DNA of 64,000 nt from NCBI GenBank assembly GCA_002633025.1, contig NMRB01000337.1, positions 1 through 64,000 on the forward strand, given 5' to 3'. Shown here piece by piece: positions 12,266-23,300 of the stretch; within the stretch, counting starts at the first letter, position 1, and every line of letters starts with the position of its first letter. Under the pieces are notes generated by a model. That model made no database searches. It worked only from the letters and a program-made list of their open reading frames with translations, and was not told where the DNA came from. The DNA is from Notospermus geniculatus. Lineage: Eukaryota > Nemertea > Pilidiophora > Heteronemertea > Lineidae. The position numbers and the translations under genes were made by a program.

Positions 12266-12827
12266 GCTTATACCTTAATGAATGAATATGGCACATTAGG
12301 CGGTTGCTGTATTTGCGCTTTCGGTCCATACCGCATGGGTGACTATCGTTCACACGATCTCCTTCACGCCCATTTTTTACGCTTAATAATCATATACATG
12401 TAATATAGTTTTTGCCTGGTTGACTGGGAACGGAGCCAGACGTCAAAAACCTGACAAAAAATACCCACCTACCTGTAGCAATCGCTACCACCCCACGTGC
12501 CAATTCATTCTATAATTGCCACACGTTTATATCACAACCCTATTAGGTTACGCTCACAGAAAAAAAACAATCCAAAGCCAATTGAAGCCAGTCTATAGTA
12601 CTGGTAGTTAAAAAGTATTCTGGAGCCGAAATCTAAATTTCGATATTTTGTTGATATTTTTCTACAATTTTTTGCTTATGATGCAGAAAATCTCGCATCT
12701 AAAGATTTGACAAACTTGTTATTTATAGTTTTCTACTGATAATTTTTTATATTCTTTTTCGTATTCCAATTCAATCCCAGTTTAAATGCCCTTTGCAATA
12801 GATGAGGTTCGCTGTCAGCCATATTGC

Positions 12828-12940
12828 CAAAGTTAGGTCGTCACCATGGGAATTCCCTTTGAGAGTGACAGATGATCGGTTCTCCCATCCCCCAGCAGGG
12901 GAGATCCCATGACCTAATTTTGGCAAGATGGCTGCTAGCA
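12828..12940. repeat. Inverted repeat around CCATATTGCCAAAGTTAGGTC
   Basis: Arms reading about CATATTGCCAAAGTTAGGTC and its imperfect complement GACCTAATTTTGGCAAGATG. Confidence 0.55.
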
Positions 12941-13363
12941 AAAATCATCTACAAAGCCACCACGTGATCCTTCAAGGTCAAAGGTAATACATCGCAAAAT
13001 GGCGTCATGACCTTGACGAACGATGAAGGATTCGGTGATATGTTACGTTTCCATCGATGTAAAAAGCAGGGAAATGTGAATCGTTGTGAGATTGAAAATG
13101 GATTTGTGAAAATAGCGAAACAACAATTAGGTTTCATCTCATCTTCGCCGAAATCAAAAGCATTCTGTTAAAATATCCAACACTGCCATCACGTTCCATT
13201 TTCTAGTCAAGAGATTTTCCATCTTTTCTGGCCAATTTTCAGATCCGTCAATAATTTAGAAATTCACAAACAACACATCATTTTTACATGCATATGGAAA
13301 CACAACATACATGTATAAACATGTCGTGAACACCAAGCAAGAGCACCCTAACTGTATCATTTT

Positions 13364-13536
13364 CAGGGCCGTATTTAGCTTTTTGTTCCGGGGGGCGGCA
13401 AAAGCCTCTCGGGGGGGGGGGTCAGAAGACCTTTTTTGCCGTTTTTTGCCCAAAATCCGCATGAAAATCACGTTTTTTTGTTGGCTCTGGGGGAACGGCC
13501 CCCCTGCCCCCCCCCTCCCCGCTAAATACGGCCCTG
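13364..13536. mobile_element. MITE (CAGGGCCGTATTTAGC ends) with G/C runs
   Basis: Ends CAGGGCCGTATTTAGC and GCTAAATACGGCCCTG. The interior has a G9-type run in one arm and C-runs in the other. Confidence 0.75.
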
Positions 13537-13724
13537 ATTTTGGCACAAAAACGTTCTACTTCACAACTACTCATGAAACCTTTCCTTCGCCTCTGGTAGT
13601 ATATTTTCCTTAATATTTCGAAAACACCTCAGATGGTTTATGTATTTTAGCATATAATAGGGAAGTTTAGATCTGCGAGAGGTAACTTGCACGGATACGT
13701 ACACGTACAATGTACACGTACACT

Positions 13725-13854
13725 AGAGAGTTTTCGAAAAGCCCCCGAAACGCCAACGCGAACGCCAACTCCATTGTTCGATCCCACGAAGAGAGCACCG
13801 AACAAGAGGATAGACGTTCTCGTCGGCGTTTCGGGGGCTTTGCGAAAACTCTCT
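13725..13854. mobile_element. Palindromic MITE (GCCCCCGAAACGCCAACGCG family)
   Basis: 130 bp with arms AGAGAGTTTTCG and complement; close relative of the nested element at 27365. Confidence 0.8.
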
Positions 13855-13924
13855 ATTGTTGTTCAAAAAGTTGGAATATTCTGAGAATTTCCGTTTCATT
13901 TCCAATAAACGTTTTTCTAAATTA

Positions 13925-14100
13925 TATCTTTGCAGGTGATAAGGGTCGACTTCAGTGGAACCTTCATCAGCTGATCGGGACATTACATCTGTCGTTTGCG
14001 AGGGTCCGTGGATTCGAGTCCGGTAGGAACCACGTCTTTCACCTTAGAAACCTGTTATTATTTCATGTCTTTTGTCACACTTGACACTAGCGGCGAAATA
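13925..14100 (+). repeat. tRNA-like B-box sequence
   Basis: GTGGATTCGAGTCC (about 14009-14022) matches a pol III B box. No cloverleaf could be folded. May be a SINE head or chance. Confidence 0.3.
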
Positions 14101-14607
14101 TCTTACCTCATTTCATAGTTATAGAAGATAACGCCATCTAGTTTCAAGAGTGGTCTTTTGTATGGGATGAAAATACTGAACGTCCATTCAGGCCCTGTAA
14201 ATTCTGAACGTCCTAAAACCATCGAAAACTCATACGTAAGCGTATATGTTGCAGATCTCAACGTCTCTATTATTCAATGAAATGGATTTAACTTATATCA
14301 GAATTATAATCCAAAAATACAAAGACGACTTGCACTATCTATAATTGATATATATAATATTAATAATTTCATGCTGCACAGTTATTGGTCCCAATGAAAT
14401 TGCATTTATAAAGAGAGATTATTGTGATAGATATTCAACAGCATGCAATGTACATGAAAACATTCTGAAACGTAAATCATGGCCGTTGAAATTGACAAGC
14501 AGGATCAGCCTCACACAAGTACTGTTACTTTTTGTCATTAAGGAGGCTGTCTCGTCTTAAGAACTGTAATTTTAAAAAGTGCCAATGTGTTCTCATTATT
14601 CAGAGTT

Positions 14608-15180
14608 TAGTCTCGCGCAACCAGCCCCTCGTTCATACTCCGAGGTCGTGAGACCGAGGGTCTGACACAGAACAAAATTCTCATTGTAATTGGGTCAGTG
14701 ACCTTATTGCGATGATTCAAAATAAGGGGAGCTTCGCTGATTGGCTAGTCACTACCAATGCATCATGGGTCTCAAAAGTTGGTGACGTAGGCTGCAGGAG
14801 GAATGGCTGCGCCCAGAGAACTTGAAGCGTGCTATGTGAATCGCCTCGAGTTGTGTTGTCAAGTCAATTTATTTATAGTGTCTTTCATTCGAATGTCAGA
14901 CAAGTATGTTAATATTCTTTCGATTGGGGAGGAAATTATACTATATAAAGTGCGGTAGGCCTGACAGCAAAGGCTACAATATACTGCAGTTTTACTCGCA
15001 CGCTGCATGCTTTTTGCATTGATTGTGCATGCATGCATGCATGTGCAGTGTAGTTGTGTTCTACGTCATCGTCGGTAGATCGTCCGCCATGATGGTTTTA
15101 CAAGTCAAAGTAACCATATGGACCAGACTCTAAAACTGGAAATTTATTGGAAATTGCAAGAGTCTGGTGGCACGAGACTA
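14608..15180. mobile_element. Mutator-like MITE (TAGTCTCG ends), copy 1, longer
   Basis: Ends AGTCTCGCGCAACCAG and GTGGCACGAGACTA. A TCAGAGTT-type repeat on both sides suggests an 8-10 bp target duplication. It holds about 150-200 bp near 14815-14980 that the copy at 29790 lacks. Confidence 0.78.
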
Positions 15181-15698
15181 CTCAGAGTTTCCCATCATTG
15201 TGCGGAGTAGGCCAACACTGTGAAACGAGAGTGACCGATTTCTCTGTATCCCCCTATTGAATAGTCAGGCATTGTATCTCCAGCTGTCTATTGCACGCAA
15301 ACATTGGGATATGAGGAACACTAGAAAATGTTACACCTGGTTGACAGCGTCTGGACTTGTTTCAAAAAAGGTTTTATTTCTGGTAATGAAATACTGACGA
15401 AAACAGCAGCTATATGTAAAATGAGTATTCATATGAAGTGACACAACAAATTAAGTACTGTTTGACAAACTCGTTTGACTTATAGCTTTAGGTTTCTAAG
15501 GTGTTGGTATATCTTGCCTTCCTGTGGTAGAACTTAGAACTAGAACTTTCATCACATTCTCATAAAAAGAAAATAAATTCTACCATTCTTTCGAACCTGC
15601 AATGAAGTTCGTTTGCGTGATTTTTTGTTCTTCAATTAATATAAATTTGCTGTCATCAATTTTCGCTTGTAGTTCTTATTTGTTACCTGAAAACATTT

Positions 15699-15847
15699 AC
15701 TTGATGATGTCATTTTGCAATATACTTGATGATGTCATTTTGCAGTATACTTGATGATGTCATTTTGCAATATACTTGATGATGCCATTTTGCAATATAC
15801 TTGATGATGTCATTTTGCAATATACTTGATGATGTCATTTTGCAATA
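15699..15847 (+). repeat. 25-bp tandem array, six copies
   Basis: Unit ACTTGATGATGTCATTTTGC + AATAT, six copies with one or two substitutions. Confidence 0.95.
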
Positions 15848-16003
15848 CATTCGGTGACTTACGTTTCAATAAACGAAGACAAATGTTTTACTTTGATTCA
15901 CTAGACCTACATTGCATGTAGGCGTACTTTACATTTGTAATGTCCATGCCCATGTATACGACCTTGAGAAATGCAAGACAAACCGAACACGTTAGAACAT
16001 CAT

Positions 16004-16462
16004 TAGCGTGTTCGTTTACTCACTCGGGCCTCCCCAGAGTAAATTTTGGAGCGGCCGAGGCGCATGCTCAATAAAGCCCCATTCCGAACGCTGTTGGGCC
16101 TAACTCGAGTAAGTTCGCACCACGTGTTCAGGCAAAATGGCAGCCAGCAATGGCACTGGCGCACCAGCAGATGACATGGACGACCAGGAGATGAAAGTCG
16201 CCCTGGTACTGGTAGCCACTTTATCCTCACTATCTGTATCTATAGTTGCATGCTGACCATTATTTATATTCAATTTGCGTAAAAATGGCGGATTCGGCAT
16301 GTTCGACGTCATTTTGTCGAAAGGTATGCTGGGATACTTCTCTAACTAACCACCTCGGCGAGGTGGAGCAGGCCCGAGAGGCCCCAGATCATGACATCAC
16401 ACGATAAAAGAACGCTATGGGTCTCACCCAGGGGAGGCCCGGGTGAGTAAACGAACACGCTA
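16004..16462. mobile_element. Inverted-repeat element carrying an exon-like ORF
   Basis: Ends TAGCGTGTTCGTTTACTCAC and complement with inner GGGCCTCCCC/GGGGAGGCCC, likely TA duplication. The plus-strand ATG at 16137 starts a 39-codon frame, MAASNGTGAPADDMDD then VALVLVATLSSLSVSIVAC, stopping at TGA 16254-16256. The frame is open again for about 22 codons up to a GT (AAAG|GTATGC). It looks like a captured first coding exon with one stop. Confidence 0.6.
16137..16256 (+). pseudogene. Exon-like ORF inside a transposable element
   Basis: ATG in context GCAAAATGGC, an NGT sequon, an acidic stretch, then a hydrophobic helix (VALVLVATLSSLSVSIVAC). A single in-frame TGA is followed by PLFIFNLRKNGGFGMFDVIL and a donor-like site. 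No family recognised. Either a captured host exon or a chance frame. Confidence 0.3.
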
Positions 16463-16565
16463 TATGAGGGTTATCACTGCCTGCTTGACGATACCTCCTG
16501 CTTTTGAATTAAACACGGGAGCTTGTGCTACATATGACATTATTTGTGCAAGACTTCTCCTATTC

Positions 16566-16571
16566 TTTATT
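16566..16571 (-). promoter_or_regulatory. Candidate RTK poly(A) signal
   Basis: AATAAA on the minus strand, about 595 bases after the RTK stop codon, is the first such hexamer noticed. If used, the 3' UTR would contain the element at 16876-17099. Position-based guess only. Confidence 0.35.
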
Positions 16572-16875
16572 TGAAGAAGTTAAGTGATGTTTGATATTTT
16601 ACTATCGTGAAATATTTATATCATGAACATTCGAAGTATTGTTGATGATTTCTTTAATTTTTAGTTCTGACGTCAAGTGACAAATCAGGAAGTGACGTCA
16701 GTGCACTTCCTGTGGTTTGTATTTGTCACTTTCTCTGGATACTCAAGCTTGCTACAAAGCTGAGGCCTCATGCCTCACGTATTATGCTAAAAGGTCCCAT
16801 TGCATTTGAATCATGAGATCATCTCCAAGACCTAATTATGCAAATTTTTAAACACCGACGGCAGATTTGTTCGCT

Positions 16876-17099
16876 TAAAGGAACACGGTATTGCCACTTT
16901 TTCTCGACAGCCGGCGCCACTCCCCAACCCAGGGACTAACTACGTTGTCGGCGAATTGACCCGATTTACTACGAACATTTTGTAACGGATTTTTGTAGTT
17001 CGTGTTGCTGCCGTTAGGTGGCTCCCTCTACGTCGGCAGTCAAATAACGCATTAGAGATCCAATACCGTGCTCCTTTAAATACCCACTCCGGAAAGAGA
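16876..17099. mobile_element. MITE (TTAAAGGAGCACGGTATTG family), copy 1
   Basis: Arms TTAAAGGAACACGGTATTG and complement. It begins 67 bases after the RTK stop codon, so it falls in the 3' UTR. Copy 2 at 35749. Confidence 0.75.
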
Positions 17100-17165
17100 C
17101 CCTACTCATCACAAAGGCAGTGTAACCCCCTACTTGGCCCCTTCTTCCTCAGCTTAGCCCAACCT

Positions 17166-17384
17166 TTACAACTGAACGACGTAACTCGGACAAACGTCAG
17201 CCCGGACTTTGTGGAAATTCCTCACAACTCTCTTGCTGTAGTCAATCAAAGCCTTGTGAATGTCGACGAACGAGGTTCGGTCATTGGGATCCGTGATCCA
17301 ACAGCGGAGCATGATGTCGTAGATGTCATCCGGGCACGCGTCTGGCTTTGTTAGGAGAGTGTGGTTCTCAATGAACATCACAAC
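17166..17384 (-). CDS. RTK last exon: kinase C-lobe end and stop
   Basis: 219 bp ending in TAA (17168-17166). It encodes VVMFIENH, then [13 protein letters not shown], the conserved C-lobe signature with the arginine-contacting Trp, then a short tail ending in VVQL. The tail is much shorter than that of Ror receptors and has no Trk-like PLCg site. The acceptor CTTTTTCAG is followed upstream by a minisatellite. Confidence 0.93.
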   Translation of the reverse strand, partial: VVMFIENHTLLTKPDACPDDIYDIMLRCWITDPNDRTSFVDIHKALIDYSKRVVRNFHKVRADVCPSYVVQL

Positions 17385-20300
17385 CTGAAAAAGCAATCGG
17401 TCAGCCAATCAACAACAATAATGACTGACAGCCAATCAACAGGTCAATCAATCAGTCAACAACAATGACTGACAGCCAATCAACAGGTCAATCAATCAGT
17501 CAATCAACAACAATGACTGACAGCCAATCAACAGGTCAATCAATCAGTCAACAACAATGACTGACAGCCAATCAACAGGTCAATCAATCAGTCAATCAAC
17601 AACAATGACTGACAGTCAATCAACAGGTCAATCAACAACAATGACTGACAGCCAATCAACAACAATGACCGACAGCCAATCAATCAATCAATCAATAAGC
17701 CAATCGTCTTTATAAACTGACCCAAACGCCACTGGCCAACATGACAGACTGTAGAACCTTGAAAGAACTCCCCCAAGGTAGAAATTTCCAGAAAAGGAGA
17801 GTAGCTTCTGTTCATGTCAACTCGGTCGGATTTTTATTTTAAAGCAAATGGCTCGCGGGGTTTGTTTACATTTTTGGTGGTACCTCCCATAGAGAGTGTG
17901 CACATATGCGAACGTAAACACTAGAGAGGAGGTTCCATTAAAAATTTGTTAAAATGGGTTAATGACAGTTTCAAATTCAGTCGGTCAAAATGTACATTTT
18001 GTACTATTCACATTGATTTCGAAGCGGTAGATTTTGCAGAATACGCCTCCGAAGTTTGGCTGTCTAATGCATTTCCCATTAAACTAAAATCCTCCTTTCG
18101 CCTTTTTCTCCAAACGGCGCTTGATTTGAGGGCATGTCAACAAACTCCACTGTCAACAAACCCCGCGAGCCATTTGCTTTAACTCTCAACGTACTGGTTC
18201 GATTTCCATGAAAAGCAAAACGCAGTTGGTTCGTCTCTAGCATTATCGCCATCGTGAAAGTAACGATCCTCGTTGCTATCGAAATGTTTGTGTGTAGGCC
18301 AATGGTAAAAAACAGGAGGGGGCTATCGTTTAGGACGAAATAATAGGGAGGTTTCGAAATCAAACGATAAACGTTAACGCTAACTACAACGTTATTTTTG
18401 TACCGAAAATGCAATATAAAATCTGGTTAATGTGTAGTACGAAAAATAACTTTGCCGTAAAGTTTACGTTTATCGTTTGATTTCGAAACCTCCCTATTGT
18501 ATCTCGTCGTGGAAATTTCCAGAATCCTCCCCGTATTTGCATACTGTACCTCTTCGTTGCTGTGGCCATAGTAGGGCTGCTTTCCATAGGAGAAAATCTC
18601 CCACAAGACAACGCCATACGCCCATACATCGCTTTCAGTGGTAAATTTCCCGTACTTGACACTCTCCGGGGACATCCAACGTACAGGCAACATCCGGGAA
18701 CCTCCAATCTGAAAATACGCCGATAACGGCAGGTTAAAGGGACCCTAGGCCTACAGCAGCCTCTTCATAGGCATTTTGATGTGCTCATTACACCGATCGG
18801 TTGGCATGTCTCTGACATGTATTGCAAGTAAAACACAAAACATCAACATTTGAGCCCAAATACTTCGATTTCGAATGTCAGTCAGTTGCTAGCGCCAGCT
18901 GTGATGGAGTGACCGCACTGATATGAGCCTAAAGCTAAGCGCACATGTCCGACAAAAAGCCTTCCGAAATGTATACGTTTACCGGATCCGTTATCGGATT
19001 GAAATGGGACACACTGATTGACACTTGCCACCGCACATGGCGGTTATTATCATCCGGAACGAATTGAGTAACGTATGCGATATCGGACGAATGGAACATG
19101 TTCCATTCATCCGTCAAAAATAACTGTTGCCGTCCGGTATTCGGAAGGAATTCCTTTATAATGACGTAATTTTGGGATAACCCTTCGATTTTCCCAGTGA
19201 AGGAAAAACTGACATCCGACGGTGCTGCGAATTTTAACGCATACATGTGCGCGGTGTTGCCGTGCGTTAAAGTGCATCCGGTGAACGGATCCGGTAAACG
19301 TATACATTTCGGAAGGCTTTTTTGTCGGACATGTGCGCTTAGCTTTAAGGCCTGTCCACACGATCCGATTTTCTTCCGATTATCATCCGATTTCCCATCC
19401 AACATTCGTCCGATTTCTCATCCTACAACGTCAACAACGTTCAACAAGTCTTGACAACGTCCAACGTCATCCAACAAAAATCGGATCGTGTGGACGGACC
19501 TTTATAGCTAGCTGCCTACAGGGCCATTTTAAAGGCGAATCCCATAAGGGGCTTTATTGTCAAGAGGTTGCAGCACTCCACTAGCGGTCCAGGGCCGAAC
19601 GCACAGGATGTCCGATAGTGCTACCGGCTCCTGTCGGCAGTTAATTATAAGGCATTTTCCCATGAAGTAAACCGCCGATAGGCACCGAAAGCACTACCGG
19701 ACTGTCTGTGCGGTCGGCCCAGAATAGGCTACAATCTATCCCTTTCAAAAAGACAATAAAAACAGTGTGGTGATTCAAACTGAAAATTATTTTATTCGTA
19801 CGCGAAGTCGTTGATCTAATGGTGCTTGTCGCATTCGCAGTTCATCTGGTAAATGGAAGGGGTGACGGGTGATTACGTAATAAGCTGTCACCCCTTCTAT
19901 TTGCCTAAACAACTGCAAAAATAGTCAACACGATTAGTTATGCATGAGTAAAATCGCGTACGAATAAAATAATTTTCAGTTTGAATCACCACACTGAAAA
20001 AGCTGACTTGAGACCTTCAACAGCTTGCTACGGCAGCGCCACCTATAGCTCATACCTTGTAATAGTCGCACGTGTAGATATCCCTTGACATGCCAAAGTC
20101 AGAGATCTTGACAATGAGACCTTCCCCGACCAGGCAGTTCCTGGTGGCGAGGTCACGATGAACGAAGTGCTGCTGAGTGAGATATACCATGCCATTGGCT
20201 ACCTGAATAGCCACGTCGACAAGGTCAGTCTGAAATGGATAACTTCAGTATGATATGGACGAATTTAAAAGCGGGCCAAGAATGAAACTGGTGTGAACGA

Positions 20301-23300
20301 GGAGAGAAACTCGCTGAGGCGCACTCAGTCTCTGTAATACGCATGCGCGAACTTGCGCAGCATTACAGAGACTGAGACCAACGTCGACAATTTTTGTTAC
20401 GAGAATACCGAAATCCTGGTATCAAAGCTGATTGGTCGATTTTGAATTCAGATGTTACAACCATGTTGATTGGCCATATTATCTTGGACGGGGGTGTCAC
20501 ATGATTGCAAAATAACGGCGCTCTATTGCAAGATCACGTGACTGACGCCAGCCTTGCGCAAAGCAGCATCACACAAGTTTTAGACGTTGCAGCCAGACCC
20601 TCGGTTGGTTGACCGAGGGTCTGGCGGCGGGAGACTAGAGAGAAACAATACAGATGGGCATCAAGTGGAGGGAGCATCAGATTTTATCACACCGGTTTGA
20701 TATAAATTTGGCAGGGGAACTTGCTTGTTCTATAGGCCAAAACAGAGTTGCCCACACAGATGGTGTCAACCTGGCACCGAAACCTTTGTTCTTTCTTATG
20801 ATTTACTACTGTTTAGGGAAGGATGGGACATCACGCTATAGCTTACCTGTTCTACCTGCCCACACGCACATGTACATCCCATGCATTATACTTACGTCTT
20901 TTAGGATGAGTTTTTCCTTGCTGCCTTTTCTTCTCATCATTGGATCATTCTTCCTCAACATACCGGCAAGATCACCATGTTCCATGAACTCAAACACCAT
21001 GTAGGGAGAATCATTCACATCTAGAGAGAAAGTTTTTGTTTGTCAATCAAGCAATTTATCGGTCAGAAGCAAACGCCTTGAAACCAATATCGCCTGTCAT
21101 CAACCAATCACAAGCAAAGGCAGGTGTGACAGGGATAAAAGTCCCCCTGAAATCAAAGTCCGATCTTATTGTTCAGGGAGTGATTACAATATATGGCTAT
21201 AGCGACCAATGACCATTCGAATATAAGCTTACAATAGCGGGCTATTGTTTGGCGGACTTGCATTCCTAGGACATTGATTCCTGTCACACCTTGTTAGTAA
21301 TCACAACGTAAAGTCTTTGACATATTATCTACTCCTGATACCTTGAATATTTCAAATATAGTATTGGGCCAATTTTAACACGGTTTTCTCCATCTGAAAG
21401 TACATCTTGTTGGAGAGGTCATATTTCTGCATCAAAAGTTTGGAAATTTGGAAATATCTTAATTATGTAATACATGTACATGTAGCTCATCAGAAAAATC
21501 CCTAAAAATCAACATTTTTATTATGAAATTTTTTGTGACTTTTGTTGCAGTTTTGATAGAGTGAAACCTTCTAAAGTCTTTGAGATTTGTTTTATCAAAA
21601 TCTGTTGAGTGGTTGCTGAGATATTTGAGTTGAGTGGCACACTCTCGATCACAGAAAAAAAATCGATCTCAACTCGAGATAAAATGAGTCTCCAGCCTAC
21701 TATTTTGTCCCTAAAATGAGTTTCTTTGCTACTCGAACACATAATGAGTTCCAGCTTTCTGAGGCTTTACCAGTTTTCTTGCATCGACTGGAGATAACTG
21801 CAACTGGAGTCTCATTCTGAAGTGGAGACAAAGTCTACTCATTTTGAGTTTTCGCAGTTCTCCAGTCGATGGGACAGGGCATCAGCTGGAGAAAATAGGA
21901 AACAAACCGAGGTGAACCAAAATCTGCTCATGAGGAGCTCGGTGGTGTGGTGGTTCTGGTGTCCGACTTGCGATCAGAGGGTCCTGGGTTCGAAACCCAC
22001 TGGGTGTGAAACGTTTTTTTTTATATTATGGAGACATCACTTGATTCTTAGCTGTCTCCACCGGATTTTCTGTTGTCTCGAATCAAATAAACATTTTAAC
22101 CAGTTGGAGACAATGTCATCTCAAGTGGAGACCCAGTTATGTCTATTCGAGTTGCAAAAGAAACTCATTTTAGGGACAAGAGTTGGAGATTCATTTTATC
22201 TCGAGATGAGATCGTTTTTTCTTTCTGTGATCCTAGTTTTTCATTTCTTACCTTTAGTTACGACCCCTATCAACTTGAGAATGTTGTCGTGGTCAAACGT
22301 GCTCGTGATCTCAACCTCCCTCTCGAAGTCTTCTTTTATCTCTCGCGAGACACCGTTCTTTAAGAGTTTGACGGCGACAAGGCGACTGGGTGCGCTGTCC
22401 TGCTGCAGTTCACCTGAAAATTATGAAAATAAAACCAACCGAACCAGAGCATTTTTTCGTTCCGCCCACTGGTGGGTGAGGAAGTATGAACTGCACTACA
22501 CTGTTAAAAATATCTGTAAATTTACAGCCGAATTTTCACTGCAAGGTTGCTATAAAATTCATTTCACTGCAAACTGCTGTTTTTTTTTTTCACTGGAATT
22601 TAACAGCAAGATTACAGTTTCTCAGTTTTAAAGACAGCATTTGTTGTAGAATTTATCCAATTTTGCTGTCAAAATAGAGTAAACGGGTGCTGTCAAAATA
22701 CAGAAAAGTGCTGTGTTACTCTGTTGCCAACAAAGTGCTGTCAGCATTTTTAACAGTGTAGCGTTTAAAGCTGACTGGTCGGTGCCAGTCGAAGTGCTGA
22801 ATAGAGAATGGACCGCCGCCATCTTGAATCTATTACATCACTCACATTGGAAATTTATTGCCTACTCAGAGCATATTTACGCAACTGCTGTGGCTTTACT
22901 GCCTTCGAATAACATTTAGAACACGGCCAACTGCAAAACTGGGCGTATCTAGGGATGCAATCCGCTAAAATACGGAATTTGTAATTTTTTAAATTGTGAA
23001 TTTCGTGGGCCACGAAATTATTCTGAGTGTCATTTTTCACTGCCGCGACGAATTCCCTTTAAGACTCGAGGGTGTGCAGGCCTGTTGATAAGTGCTAGAA
23101 TTAGAGTTACTTACCTTTGAAAACCTGTCCAAAAGCTCCCTCCCCTATCTCCTCCAGCAGTCCAAGCTTCTCCGATGGGATTTCCTTTACCTGGTACTTG
23201 GTGATCACCAACTCTGGGTGGGGGCTGCCAAAAAATGAAGGGGTGATAAGCGGTGGTATGTTGAGACAGAACACGGTGATTCCCAGATGAATACCAATTT

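Noticed and set aside
13723-13983. Minus-strand 86-codon frame with charged residues
   Set aside because: Lies mainly on the palindromic element at 13725-13854.
15699-15847. CRISPR-like regular repeats
   Set aside because: Plain tandem repeats without spacers, in a eukaryote.
21937-22010. Functional tRNA gene
   Set aside because: A and B boxes are present but the acceptor and T stems do not pair properly.
22260-22363. Plus-strand frame over 22139-22363
   Set aside because: Antisense shadow of the kinase exon at 22252-22413.
21822-22631. 269-codon plus-strand frame, the longest in the RTK region after LicD
   Set aside because: It runs through the TIR element, its tRNA-like core and the antisense of a kinase exon; no domain.
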